This document shows positions 24,307 through 32,251 of a stretch of DNA of 48,761 nucleotides, piece after piece. The notes below the pieces were generated by a model. The model saw nothing but the letters and a program-made list of their open reading frames with translations. It ran no database searches and was not told the DNA's origin. Location of the stretch: positions 1 through 48,761 of the forward strand of contig CADAVB010000036.1 in assembly GCA_902791165.1 (NCBI GenBank). The letters run 5' to 3'. Within the stretch, counting starts at the first letter, position 1. Each line of letters starts with the position of its first letter. This DNA comes from an uncultured Bacteroidia bacterium. Its GTDB lineage: Bacteria > Bacteroidota > Bacteroidia > Bacteroidales > F082. A program made the translations under genes and the position numbers.

Positions 24307-24861
24307 TTATTGTTCCAAAAGATATTGAAAATCAGCATCTTTGACCACTTTCTTGAACTCGACCACCACGTTGGGCAACTTCACGATGGGCTGGCCGAGG
24401 CGCGTGGTCACGTTGGGATAGTGAGCCTTCACCCATTCCACCACTTGGTTGCGGACTTCGTTGTCGAAGTAGAGCCTGACTTGCAGCGGGGTCTTGATTT
24501 CGGCAGCGTTGGCCAGGGTGCTGTCCAGTTGGCCGTTTTCAATCGGGTTCTCCATGGTGATGCCGAGCACGTAGGGCACGATAGACCCTATGAGCGAGCC
24601 TTTGTCGGCCTCGGGATTCACTCCCATTTCGGTGCGGATGCCGGTCACCATTTTCCCGAGGATAATCATGCCTTCGGCCAGTCCGGCGGTGCAAATGGCG
24701 TCCATTTCGGCGACCACGGCGGGGGGGTCGGTGCCCAGCTCCGGGAAGCGGTTGCGGATTTTCATTTCAAGTTGGGTGCGGAAGGCGTCGATGTTGGCGC
24801 GGGCTTGCAGTTGTTGCTTTCTTTTTCTCTCCTGTTCTTTGCGGGATTTTTTTGTACTCAT
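24307..24861 (-). CDS. Short DnaE-palm-like protein lacking catalytic aspartates
   Basis: 184 residues. The first 25 are strongly basic (KKSRKEQERKRKQ). Residues 51-145 align by eye with the palm of bacterial DNA polymerase III alpha (DnaE): AEMDAICTAGLAEGMII against the DnaE ELDVIKKMGFADYFLI type, KGSLIGSIVPYVLGIT against RGSAAGSLVAYCLGIT, and FDNEVRNQVVEWVKAHY against FDDEGRGKVIDYVVEKY, with spacings conserved to within one residue. Where DnaE has the catalytic PDIDIDF, this protein has PLQVRLYF, so polymerase activity is not expected. The rest of DnaE is missing. Function unknown; a DNA-binding role is possible. A chance match cannot be excluded without a profile search. Confidence 0.6.
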   Translation of the reverse strand: MSTKKSRKEQERKRKQQLQARANIDAFRTQLEMKIRNRFPELGTDPPAVVAEMDAICTAGLAEGMIILGKMVTGIRTEMGVNPEADKGSLIGSIVPYVLGITMENPIENGQLDSTLANAAEIKTPLQVRLYFDNEVRNQVVEWVKAHYPNVTTRLGQPIVKLPNVVVEFKKVVKDADFQYLLEQ

Positions 24862-24896
24862 AGTGGTTGAATTTTATTTGAATTTGTCGTTCTGTT

Positions 24897-24980
24897 TCAG
24901 GATAAAAGTCCGATGATGATAAAGATGACTACAACAACGATTGCCGTGATAATCTTCCCACACCATTCGCAATTTGCCAT
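24897..24980 (-). CDS. Tiny predicted membrane protein
   Basis: 27 residues: MANCEWCGK followed by a single hydrophobic helix (ITAIVVVVIFIIIGLL) ending at the stop. It is too short for ordinary gene calling. The composition is striking and it lies 35 bases upstream of the DnaE-palm-like gene on the same strand. No promoter of the TAnnTTTG type is visible. It could be a small membrane peptide with a Cys-x-x-Cys head, or chance. In the wider gap 24862-25161 I see only this ORF, the GTGCGTAAA direct repeat and the promoter at 25140. Confidence 0.35.
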   Translation of the reverse strand: MANCEWCGKIITAIVVVVIFIIIGLLS

Positions 24981-25105
24981 GTTTTCCAATTTTTTAGAGA
25001 ACTGTTTTTGAATTGAACAGGCGTTATACCGATTGGTTTCATTGCAACGAAAGAAAATAATTTGCAAGTCACTAATAATCAGGAATATAATAATCAAAAA
25101 TATAT

Positions 25106-25126
25106 GTGCGTAAATTCGTGCGTAAA
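25106..25126 (+). repeat. GTGCGTAAA direct repeat, 12-base period
   Basis: GTGCGTAAA at 25106-25114 and again at 25118-25126, just upstream of the -7 element of the arm-domain gene. Two direct copies one helical turn apart would suit a DNA-binding protein, possibly the downstream gene product. The same 9-mer ends both arms of the hairpin at 20885-20939. Confidence 0.55.
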
Positions 25127-25139
25127 TAGATTTTTTTCC

Positions 25140-25147
25140 TATTTTTG
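25140..25147 (+). promoter_or_regulatory. -7 element for the arm-domain gene
   Basis: TATTTTTG followed by CAC, 20 bases before the ATG at 25168. The direct repeats overlap the expected -33 region, so a protein bound there could block transcription. Confidence 0.5.
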
Positions 25148-25167
25148 CACGCGAAAAACATGTGAAT

Positions 25168-25773
25168 ATGTCAGTAAGATTTACCTTGGAAAAACGAACC
25201 AACAAGTTTGGCGAGTGCCCCATCAGGCTCTCATGGAGTTTTGGTGGCCGGCGTTACCAAACCACCATTGGCTATTCAGTCATGGTGGTTGATTGGGACG
25301 AGAAGAATAGTCTTGTGAAGCCTGAAATGAAAAACCAAAATGGAGAATCAGCCGACGACATCAATTTCTATATCAAACGCATCGGCCTTGTTGTATCAAG
25401 CATTGAGAGACATTTTATTGGCAAAGAAAAGGCTATAGACAAAGATACGATGAAGCAAGCCATCCGCGAAGCCTTGTCAAAAGACATTGCCCGCCCAGAG
25501 GACATTTTGGAACGCTGCTTGGAAGGCTGGGAATCTCTGCCTGAAATCAAGACCGAGTATTATAAAAACGACGGAGGAAAATACTATAAACTCATCTGTG
25601 ACACTAAAGGCTACCACAATACGGACAGATTCTATGTTCTCCAAGAGCTTTTCGGAAGAAGAGAAAGGATGATTGTACCCGTCTATTATTTCAAGCTATT
25701 CCGGGAACCTGGCGAAATGTATTCTTCAACAAGATACGAAAAAGTCAGCTTTGAAGAAGTGTATGGCCTATGA
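25168..25773 (+). CDS. Orphan integrase-type arm DNA-binding domain protein
   Basis: 201 residues from the ATG at 25168; a GTG two codons upstream is also possible. Residues 1-60 (SVRFTLEKRTNKFGECPIRL, then WSFGGRRYQTTIGYSV and WDEKNSLVK) resemble the N-terminal arm-type DNA-binding domain of Bacteroidota tyrosine recombinases, and residues 60-115 the start of a helical core-binding region. The catalytic R-H-R-Y domain is absent. The C-terminal ~90 residues are unfamiliar (YYKLICDTKGYHNTDRF...). It may bind direct-repeat arm sites as a regulator or be a remnant of an integrative element. No integrase catalytic half is detectable downstream in any frame. Confidence 0.6.
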   Translation: MSVRFTLEKRTNKFGECPIRLSWSFGGRRYQTTIGYSVMVVDWDEKNSLVKPEMKNQNGESADDINFYIKRIGLVVSSIERHFIGKEKAIDKDTMKQAIREALSKDIARPEDILERCLEGWESLPEIKTEYYKNDGGKYYKLICDTKGYHNTDRFYVLQELFGRRERMIVPVYYFKLFREPGEMYSSTRYEKVSFEEVYGL

Positions 25774-25991
25774 GCTTATTCCTTCACTTTTACTGAAAAA
25801 AAGGTCATCCAGCACCACTTCCGACTGCACACGGTTGCTGTACATGTTTCTGGCTATACCAAAAGTGGTGCCGAAATACCACAGCCAAATCTCTGTTTTT
25901 TACACAATGCAGTTGCCTGTAGTTGGTAGAAAGAGACTATTTCCTTTTAGGGAAATTGGTGAGCATTTTTTCAAAATGAAAAAACAAGGAT

Positions 25992-26023
25992 TTTGCGCGG
26001 TTTCAAAAAACTATTTATTTTTG
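25992..26023 (+). promoter_or_regulatory. Promoter for the toxin-antitoxin pair
   Basis: TTTG at 25992-25995, a 20-base spacer and TATTTTTG at 26016-26023, 22 bases before the antitoxin ATG. The preceding stretch 25774-25990 (under 300 bases) shows no convincing gene. Confidence 0.6.
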
Positions 26024-26044
26024 CAACCAAAATCACCACTATCA

Positions 26045-26254
26045 ATGAAAACCTACGACACACAAGAAGACAAAAAAACGGCAATAGCCTCCGAACCAGC
26101 AGTAACCTATGGAAATTTGGAGCAAGCCCATTGTTTTCAAGGTTCTTCCAGGCAAGACATACCATTTGGATGTATGACATTGGAGCGTTTTGGAGAACTC
26201 TTCCATCAAAAACTTGATGCCTGTTATGCAGAATTACAGGGTGATAGTCAGTAA
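26045..26254 (+). CDS. Probable antitoxin of a ParE-like module
   Basis: 69 residues from the ATG at 26045, placed just after a good promoter; the longer reading frame upstream is not supported. The C-terminal part (MTLERFGELFHQKLDACYAEL) is an amphipathic helix of the sort that wraps a RelE/ParE toxin. The N-terminus is short and without a clear DNA-binding fold. The gene overlaps the toxin start by 29 bases, the usual translational coupling of type II modules. Assignment is by position and size. Confidence 0.6.
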   Translation: MKTYDTQEDKKTAIASEPAVTYGNLEQAHCFQGSSRQDIPFGCMTLERFGELFHQKLDACYAELQGDSQ

Positions 26255-26534
26255 TGACGCAGCTGACGACCTAGACGGGATGGCACGTTACATCGCGTCG
26301 TTGTATCGCGTTGAAAGCGGACACAACTATGTTAATAGGATATTAGGCAAATTGGCTTCGCTTTCCTACACTGCCGATATGTATCGGTATAGCCAATTTG
26401 CGACGGCAAGAAGAATCCATCCGAAGGCCAAAACGCTTTCCATTATGAACCACAAATGGACTGTCGTGTTCCATATTGACGGTGATTTCGTGATAATCGA
26501 CCGTTTCATTCCCTCTAAATTGATGGTGGACTAA
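26226..26534 (+). CDS. ParE/RelE-superfamily toxin
   Basis: 102 residues from the ATG at 26226. The pattern YRVIVSNDAADDLDGMARYIASLYR (strand then helix pair) and the C-terminal strands TVVFHIDGDFVIIDRFIPS fit the ParE/RelE toxin fold. ParE toxins inhibit DNA gyrase and RelE toxins cut mRNA at the ribosome; which applies here cannot be told. It overlaps the antitoxin gene by 29 bases. An alternative start at 26190 would increase that overlap. Confidence 0.7.
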   Translation: MQNYRVIVSNDAADDLDGMARYIASLYRVESGHNYVNRILGKLASLSYTADMYRYSQFATARRIHPKAKTLSIMNHKWTVVFHIDGDFVIIDRFIPSKLMVD

Positions 26535-26548
26535 CCGTATTTCTAACC

Positions 26549-27718
26549 ATGACCGACTTCCATCCTAATTATATCGAACAAGGCGAAGGCGAACCGCTGA
26601 TTTTGCTTCACGGCAACGGCGAAAACTGCGATTATTTTGAGCATCAAATTCCTTGTTTTTCAGCTCATTATCGCGTTATTGCTTTGGATACACGCGGGCA
26701 TGGGAAGTCGCCGAGGGGTGAAAAGCCTTTCACCATCAAGCAGTTTGCAGAGGATTTGTATGACTTCATGGACGAAAAAGGCATAGAGAAAGCCTTTTTG
26801 CTCGGCTTCTCCGACGGGGGCAACATCGCCTTGACCTTTGCATTGAAATACCCGGAACGTGTTGAAAAACTGATCCTTAACGGTGCCAATCTGTTTCCTT
26901 CGGGCGTGAAACCGCGCTATCAATGGCCCATCGAAATCGGCTACCGCATCGCGAAATTGTTTTCCAAAAAGTCAGCCGAAGCCAAGAAAAACGCCGAAAT
27001 GCTCGGCCTGATGGTGAATGAGCCGCACATCGAGCCGTCGGAACTCGCCCAATTAAATATGCCCACCTTGGTCATTGCGGGAAAGAAAGACATGATTAAA
27101 GATTCGCACACGCGACTGATTTACAATAGCTTGCCGAATGTACAATTGGCTATTCTCGAAGGCAATCATTTCCTAGCGAACAAACGTCCTGAATCTTTCA
27201 ACGCTATGGTGAAAAGTTTCCTTTCGGGATACTTGATTCGCCATTCCACGATGGACGACCTGCCGACCATCCTTCGCCTCCGCGACCAAGCCCGCGACAT
27301 CATGCGCAGCTACGGCAACACCTTTCAGTGGCCCGACGGTTATCCGCGCGACGATATGTTCCAGAAGGACATCGAATCGGGCGGCAGTTTTGTGATGGCG
27401 GACGAATCGGGCGAACTTGTCGGCACGTTTGCCCTGTTGCCCAGTCCCGAGGTGACATACAACAAGATTTACAACGGCCAATGGCTTGACAATGAGCCAT
27501 ATCACGTCATCCACCGCATTGCCAGCACTCCTGATTCGCACGGCGTTTTGGACGCTATTTTGGACTATTGCGAGGCCGTCGCGCCCAACATACGCATCGA
27601 CACGCACGAGGCCAATATCATCATGCGCAAAGGCTTGGAAAGGCATGGCTACCAATATTGCGGCGTCATTCACCTGCTCAACGGCGATGAGCGGTTAGCC
27701 TTTCAGAAACGGCTCTGA
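26549..27718 (+). CDS. Alpha/beta hydrolase fused to a GNAT acetyltransferase
   Basis: 389 residues. Residues 1-225 are an alpha/beta hydrolase: oxyanion-loop LLHGNGEN, nucleophile elbow GFSDGG (S88), probable acid in AGKKDMIKD and histidine in LEGNHFL. From about residue 229 (LIRHSTMDDLPTILRLRD) to the end is a GNAT-like acetyltransferase fold with FVMADESGELVGTFAL and HRIASTP segments. The two activities are normally separate proteins. Substrates are unknown. The reading frame is continuous with no sign of assembly fusion. It starts 15 bases after the toxin stop. Its 3' end overlaps the convergent phosphatase gene by 16 bases. Confidence 0.85.
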   Translation: MTDFHPNYIEQGEGEPLILLHGNGENCDYFEHQIPCFSAHYRVIALDTRGHGKSPRGEKPFTIKQFAEDLYDFMDEKGIEKAFLLGFSDGGNIALTFALKYPERVEKLILNGANLFPSGVKPRYQWPIEIGYRIAKLFSKKSAEAKKNAEMLGLMVNEPHIEPSELAQLNMPTLVIAGKKDMIKDSHTRLIYNSLPNVQLAILEGNHFLANKRPESFNAMVKSFLSGYLIRHSTMDDLPTILRLRDQARDIMRSYGNTFQWPDGYPRDDMFQKDIESGGSFVMADESGELVGTFALLPSPEVTYNKIYNGQWLDNEPYHVIHRIASTPDSHGVLDAILDYCEAVAPNIRIDTHEANIIMRKGLERHGYQYCGVIHLLNGDERLAFQKRL

Positions 27719-28170
27719 ACAAGGGCTTCCAATATCCCCCGACACCCTTCCGAAACGTCTTGCCAAGTGGCCTCAAAATCGCCGGTGTACCACGGGTCGG
27801 CCACCTCGCCAGGGCGCGAGGTGTAGTCCATCAAAAGGCTGATTTTATGGTCGGTATCCTCGCCAAACATACGGTTTAGGTTGCGCAAGTTATTGCGGTC
27901 CATGGCGATGATATGGTCGTAATAAGCATAGTCTTGCCGCGTCATCTGGCGTGCGGTCTTGCCCGCGCAACGGATGCCGTGCTCGGCCAGTTTTCGCCGC
28001 GCCGGTGGATAGACAGGATTGCCGATTTCCTCCGTCGAGGTGGCGGCCGAGGCAATCTCAAACTGATCGCCCAAGCCAGCCTCTTCAACGAGTTTCTTCA
28101 TCACGAACTCCGCCATCGGGCTGCGGCAAATGTTGCCGTGACAAACGAAAAGGATTTTGTGCTTTTGCAT
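27703..28170 (-). CDS. Low-molecular-weight protein-tyrosine phosphatase
   Basis: 155 residues, normal for the family. The P-loop CHGNICRS (C10, R16) is the C-x5-R active site, and the general acid aspartate is in ADPWYTGDF. It removes phosphate from tyrosine (or arginine) residues of proteins. It lies 8 bases after glmS on the same strand, so it is probably the second gene of that operon. Its 3' end overlaps the hydrolase-GNAT gene on the opposite strand by 16 bases. Confidence 0.93.
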   Translation of the reverse strand: MQKHKILFVCHGNICRSPMAEFVMKKLVEEAGLGDQFEIASAATSTEEIGNPVYPPARRKLAEHGIRCAGKTARQMTRQDYAYYDHIIAMDRNNLRNLNRMFGEDTDHKISLLMDYTSRPGEVADPWYTGDFEATWQDVSEGCRGILEALVQSRF

Positions 28171-28178
28171 CGGTTAGC

Positions 28179-29924
28179 TTATTCTACGGTGACAGATTTT
28201 GCGAGGTTTCGCGGTTGATCGACATTGCAGCCACGCATTACGGCGATGTGGTAAGCCAAGATTTGCAGCGGCACCGTGGCCAATAAAGGCGAGTAGAGGC
28301 ACTCAGTTTCCGGTATCTCAATGATATGGTCGGCCATTTTGCGTGCCAAAACGTCGTTTTCGCTGATGACGGCGATGATTTTGCCATTGCGCGCCTTCAC
28401 CTCTTGGATATTGCTGAGCACTTTTTCGTAGGTACTGTGGTTGGTGGCGATGAACACAACAGGCATATCCTTGTCAATCAACGCAATAGGACCGTGCTTC
28501 ATCTCGGCGGCGGGATAGCCTTCAGCGTGGATGTAAGAGATTTCTTTCAGTTTCAAGGCTCCTTCGAGCGCGACGGGATAGTTCTGCAAACGTCCGAGAT
28601 ACAGCATGTTACGCACGTCTTTGTATAGCTCTGCGATGTCTTTCACGTGGCCGCTATGGTCGAGGGTCCATTGGATTTTTTCGGGGATGCGGTCGAGTTC
28701 CTTGATGAACTCCAAGCGCTCCTCGTCCTTCATCGAGCCTTTCAGTTCGGCGAGGCGCAATGCGAGCATGGCCATCACCGTGACCTGCGAGGTGAACGCC
28801 TTGGTGGAAGCCACACCGATTTCAGGGCCGGCATGGGTATAGATGCCTGCGTCGGTGGCGCGTGAGATGGACGAACCAATCACATTGCAAATGCCCAACA
28901 CGACAGCGCCTTTCTCCTTGGCCAACTGAATGGCGGCCAACGTGTCGGCGGTTTCGCCCGACTGCGACACGGCAATCACCACGTCGTGCGGCGTGATGAC
29001 CGGGTTGCGGTAGCGGAACTCTGAGGCATATTCCACCTTGACGGGAATCTTGGCCAGGTTTTCGATAAGGTAACTTCCGACCAAACTGGCGTGCCACGAG
29101 GTACCGCAAGCCACGAAAACGATGTTGTCGGCGTAGAGCAACTGCTTCTCGTACTGCAAGATACCGCCCAAGCGCACGGTGTTGCCCTCGGGGTGCAAGC
29201 GACCGCGCATGGTGTCGCGCACGATGGCGGGCTGTTCGTAGGTCTTGATGTGCAGTTCCTCGCCGAGTTTGATGCGCACAACTTGCTCATCTTCAAGGTA
29301 AACCACCTTTTGGGTGCGACCCACGATGGGTGTGGCGTCGGAGGCGATGAAATACTCGTCCTTGCCGATTCCGATGACCATCGGGCTGCCTTTGCGGGCG
29401 GCGATGAGTTGGTCGGGGTGGCCTTTTTCCACGATGACGATGGCGTAGGCACCAATCACATGGTTCAAGGCGATGCGCACGGCTTCCGACAAATCAACGT
29501 TCTCGCTGATTTGCACGTCCTCAATGAGGTTGGTCAGCACTTCGGTATCGGTCGAAGATTGGAAGGTGTAGCCTCTGTTTTCAAGCTCCTTGCGAAGGCT
29601 CAAATAGTTCTCTATGATACCATTGTGAATCAACGCGATACGTCCCGATTGCGAGAGGTGCGGGTGGGCGTTCACTTGGTTCGGTTCGCCGTGGGTAGCC
29701 CAGCGTGTGTGCGCTATTCCAATGTGGCCGCCCAAGTCGGAGGAAGCGGCAAAAGCCTCCAAGTCGGACACTTTCCCTTTCGACTTATAGACATTCAGCG
29801 TGTCGTTTTCGTTGAGCAGGGCAACGCCTGCGCTGTCATAACCGCGATATTCAAGACGTTTCAATCCTTCTATGAGGATAGGATAGGCCTCTTGATGGCC
29901 TACGTATGCAACAATTCCGCACAT
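28179..29924 (-). CDS. glmS: Glutamine-fructose-6-phosphate aminotransferase (isomerizing)
   Basis: 581 residues, slightly shorter than the ~610 of E. coli GlmS. It begins MCGIVAYVG, with Cys2 (exposed after Met removal) as the glutaminase nucleophile. The N-terminal class II amidotransferase domain continues to about residue 215. Two SIS sugar-isomerase domains follow (SQSGETADTL, and YLGRLQNYPVALEGALKLKE). The enzyme makes glucosamine-6-phosphate for peptidoglycan and lipid A. I see no glmS ribozyme upstream; the 106-base gap to metG is a divergent promoter region. Confidence 0.97.
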   Translation of the reverse strand: MCGIVAYVGHQEAYPILIEGLKRLEYRGYDSAGVALLNENDTLNVYKSKGKVSDLEAFAASSDLGGHIGIAHTRWATHGEPNQVNAHPHLSQSGRIALIHNGIIENYLSLRKELENRGYTFQSSTDTEVLTNLIEDVQISENVDLSEAVRIALNHVIGAYAIVIVEKGHPDQLIAARKGSPMVIGIGKDEYFIASDATPIVGRTQKVVYLEDEQVVRIKLGEELHIKTYEQPAIVRDTMRGRLHPEGNTVRLGGILQYEKQLLYADNIVFVACGTSWHASLVGSYLIENLAKIPVKVEYASEFRYRNPVITPHDVVIAVSQSGETADTLAAIQLAKEKGAVVLGICNVIGSSISRATDAGIYTHAGPEIGVASTKAFTSQVTVMAMLALRLAELKGSMKDEERLEFIKELDRIPEKIQWTLDHSGHVKDIAELYKDVRNMLYLGRLQNYPVALEGALKLKEISYIHAEGYPAAEMKHGPIALIDKDMPVVFIATNHSTYEKVLSNIQEVKARNGKIIAVISENDVLARKMADHIIEIPETECLYSPLLATVPLQILAYHIAVMRGCNVDQPRNLAKSVTVE

Positions 29925-29946
29925 GGTTTCTGAATTTGTGAAAGCG

Positions 29947-29954
29947 CAAAAGTA
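29947..29954 (-). promoter_or_regulatory. -7 element for glmS
   Basis: TACTTTTG followed by CGC on the minus strand, 22 bases before the glmS ATG. Confidence 0.5.
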
Positions 29955-29998
29955 AGGAATAATCCTTCATGCTATGTAAAAAACGACAATATTTTGCG

Positions 29999-30006
29999 TA
30001 TTTTTG
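29999..30006 (+). promoter_or_regulatory. -7 element for metG
   Basis: TATTTTTG followed by CAC, 24 bases before the ATG at 30031. It shows that the longer reading frame from 30004 is not used. Confidence 0.5.
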
Positions 30007-30030
30007 CACCCGTTTTTAAACCAACGAAAT

Positions 30031-32091
30031 ATGGAATCAACGAACAAACCCTTCAAGCGTTACACGGTAACCACCGCACTTCCCTATGCCAACGGCCCCG
30101 TCCACATCGGTCACTTGGCCGGCGTCTATATCCCTGCCGACACCTACGTCCGCTATCTGCGGATGCGCGGCGAGGAAGTCTTGTTTGTCGGTGGTTCCGA
30201 CGAGCACGGTGTGCCGATTACGATTAAGGCTGAAAAAGAGGGCGTTACGCCTCAAGATATTGTCGACCGCTACCACGAAATCATCAAGAAATCGTTTGAG
30301 GAACTGGGCATCAGTTACGATATTTACTCGCGCACTTCCTCAAAGATGCATCGTGCCACGGCGCAAGAGTTTTTCAAGAAACTCTACGACGAGGGCAAGT
30401 TCATCGAGAAAGAAACCGAGCAATACTTCGACCCTGAGCGACAGAAATTCCTGAGCGACAGATATATAGTCGGCACCTGTCCGAAATGCGGTGCCGATGG
30501 CGCTTACGGCGACCAATGCGAAAAATGCGGCAGTTCTTTGAGTCCCGACGAACTGATTAATCCGCACTCGCAACTCAGCGGAGCGGCTTTGGTGAAAAAG
30601 CCCACCAAGCACTGGTATCTGCCCCTTGACCAATACGAGCAATGGCTCCGCGAGTGGATTCTCGAAGGCCATAAGGAATGGAAATCCAACGTTTACGGTC
30701 AGGTGAAGAGCTGGTTGGACGGTGGTTTGCAGCCTCGTGCCGTCACCCGCGACTTGGACTGGGGCGTTCCCGTCCCGATTGAAGGCACAGAAGGCAAGGT
30801 GCTTTACGTCTGGTTCGACGCACCCATCGGCTACATCAGCAACACCAAGGAGATTTGCGAACAGCGCGGCGAGGACTGGGAAAAGTGGTGGAAAGACCCC
30901 GAAACCAAGTTGGTGCATTTCATCGGCAAGGACAACATCGTGTTCCATTGCATCATTTTCCCCTGCATGATGAAGGCCTACGGCGACTATATCATGCCTG
31001 AAAACGTGCCCGCCAACGAGTTCCTCAACCTCGAAAACGACAAGATTTCGACCTCGCGCAACTGGGCCGTGTGGCTGCATGAATATTTGCAGGAATTTCC
31101 TGGAAAACAGGATGTTCTGCGTTACGTTTTGACCGCCAATGCGCCCGAAACCAAGGACAACAACTTCACTTGGAAGGACTATCAAGACCGCAACAATAAT
31201 GAACTTTTGGCCATTTTCGGCAACTTCGTGAACCGCACTTTGGTGCTGACGCACAAGTATTATGAAGGTGCCGTTCCTGCCTTGGCGAACCTCAACGAAG
31301 CCGACCAAGCCGCCATCGCCGAGATGAACGCCTACCCGAAGAAAATCGGCCATCTTTTAGATACCTACAAGTTCCGTGAAGGCCTCAACGAACTGATGAA
31401 CTTGGCCCGCCTCGGCAACAAGTATCTCACCGACAATGAGCCGTGGAAGCAAATCAAGACCGACCCCGAAAGGGTGAAGACGGTGATGGCCGTGTCGTTG
31501 CAAATCGTGGCGCATTTGGCCATCTTGAGCGAGCCTTTCCTGCCTTTCAGCGCGAAAAAGTTACAGCAAATGATTGGCATGGAAGTGAAGGGCTGGAACG
31601 ATGCCGAAAACACTGTTTTGCTGCCCGAAGGCCATGTTATCAACCAGCCGGAACTGCTGTTCGAAAAGATAGAGGACAGCGTGGTGGCGGCACAGTTGCA
31701 GAAGCTCGAAGACACCAAGAAGGCCAACGAACTCAATGCTTGGAAGCCCAACGACATCAAGCCGACCGTCACTTTCGACGACTTCATGAAGGTCGATATT
31801 CGCGTGGGCACCATCCTCGAGTGCCAAAAGGTGCCTAAGGCCGACAAACTCTTGCAGTTCCTCATCGATGATGGTATGAACAAGCGCACCATCGTGAGCG
31901 GCATCGCCAAGTATTATACTGATCCTGAGAAACTTGTAGGTAAGCAGGTGTGCTTCATCGCCAACTTCGAGCCGCGCAAGTTGAAAGGCGTGGTGAGCGA
32001 GGGCATGATTCTTTCCGCCGAGGACAAGGACGGTCGCCTTGTGCTGCTCACGCCGAGCGATTTGGTTGCGGCGGGGTGCAGTGTAGGTTAA
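30031..32091 (+). CDS. metG: Methionyl-tRNA synthetase
   Basis: 686 residues from the ATG at 30031 ([11 protein letters not shown]). This is a class I synthetase: the HIGH motif is literal in [10 protein letters not shown], a zinc knuckle is present ([18 protein letters not shown]), and the KMSKS loop appears as KISTS in [10 protein letters not shown]. The C-terminal ~110 residues are a Trbp111-like tRNA-binding domain ([20 protein letters not shown] ... NFEPRKLKG), as in the long dimeric bacterial form. It charges tRNA-Met with methionine. It is divergent from glmS and followed by a multi-hairpin repeat. Confidence 0.97.
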   Translation: MESTNKPFKRYTVTTALPYANGPVHIGHLAGVYIPADTYVRYLRMRGEEVLFVGGSDEHGVPITIKAEKEGVTPQDIVDRYHEIIKKSFEELGISYDIYSRTSSKMHRATAQEFFKKLYDEGKFIEKETEQYFDPERQKFLSDRYIVGTCPKCGADGAYGDQCEKCGSSLSPDELINPHSQLSGAALVKKPTKHWYLPLDQYEQWLREWILEGHKEWKSNVYGQVKSWLDGGLQPRAVTRDLDWGVPVPIEGTEGKVLYVWFDAPIGYISNTKEICEQRGEDWEKWWKDPETKLVHFIGKDNIVFHCIIFPCMMKAYGDYIMPENVPANEFLNLENDKISTSRNWAVWLHEYLQEFPGKQDVLRYVLTANAPETKDNNFTWKDYQDRNNNELLAIFGNFVNRTLVLTHKYYEGAVPALANLNEADQAAIAEMNAYPKKIGHLLDTYKFREGLNELMNLARLGNKYLTDNEPWKQIKTDPERVKTVMAVSLQIVAHLAILSEPFLPFSAKKLQQMIGMEVKGWNDAENTVLLPEGHVINQPELLFEKIEDSVVAAQLQKLEDTKKANELNAWKPNDIKPTVTFDDFMKVDIRVGTILECQKVPKADKLLQFLIDDGMNKRTIVSGIAKYYTDPEKLVGKQVCFIANFEPRKLKGVVSEGMILSAEDKDGRLVLLTPSDLVAAGCSVG

Positions 32092-32097
32092 TGAGCT

Positions 32098-32216
32098 GGG
32101 ACTCACGTCGCATGCTTACTGATATGTCACCCCTACGGGGTTCATTGGAAATCGAAATTCTGTTTTAGGCAGGGGTTTACACCACCTGCCTATTTTCTTT
32201 CGTCCCTACGGGACTA
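32098..32216. repeat. Three-hairpin intergenic repeat upstream of GH92 gene
   Basis: Three hairpins in series: CCCC-TAC-GGGG (32130-32140), GGCAGG...CCTGCC (32168-32190) and GTCCC-TAC-GGGAC (32202-32214). I have the impression of seeing similar CCTACGGG-containing blocks between genes of other Bacteroidales genomes, but cannot verify this here. It fills nearly all of the gap between metG and the GH92 gene and may end the metG transcript. Confidence 0.65.
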
Positions 32217-32221
32217 TTTCT

Positions 32222-32229
32222 TACTTTTG
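32222..32229 (+). promoter_or_regulatory. -7 element for the GH92 gene
   Basis: TACTTTTG followed by CAA, 22 bases before the ATG. The likely -33 region (TTTC at 32198-32201) lies within the end of the hairpin repeat. Confidence 0.45.
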
Positions 32230-32251
32230 CAACATCTAAACTGCATAAATT

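Noticed and set aside
25769-25900. Minus-strand protein-like stretch (GTTFGIARNMYSNRVQSE...) ending end-to-end with the arm-domain gene
   Set aside because: About 43 codons with no good start and an in-frame stop just upstream; it could be the tail of a decayed gene but cannot be supported.
25673-26044. Upstream extension of the antitoxin reading frame
   Set aside because: The frame is open by chance across a non-coding stretch; the promoter at 25992-26023 lies inside it and fits the ATG at 26045.
29925-30030. Possible glmS ribozyme or riboswitch in the glmS leader
   Set aside because: The leader is only about 20 bases by the promoter position, far too short for a known glmS ribozyme.
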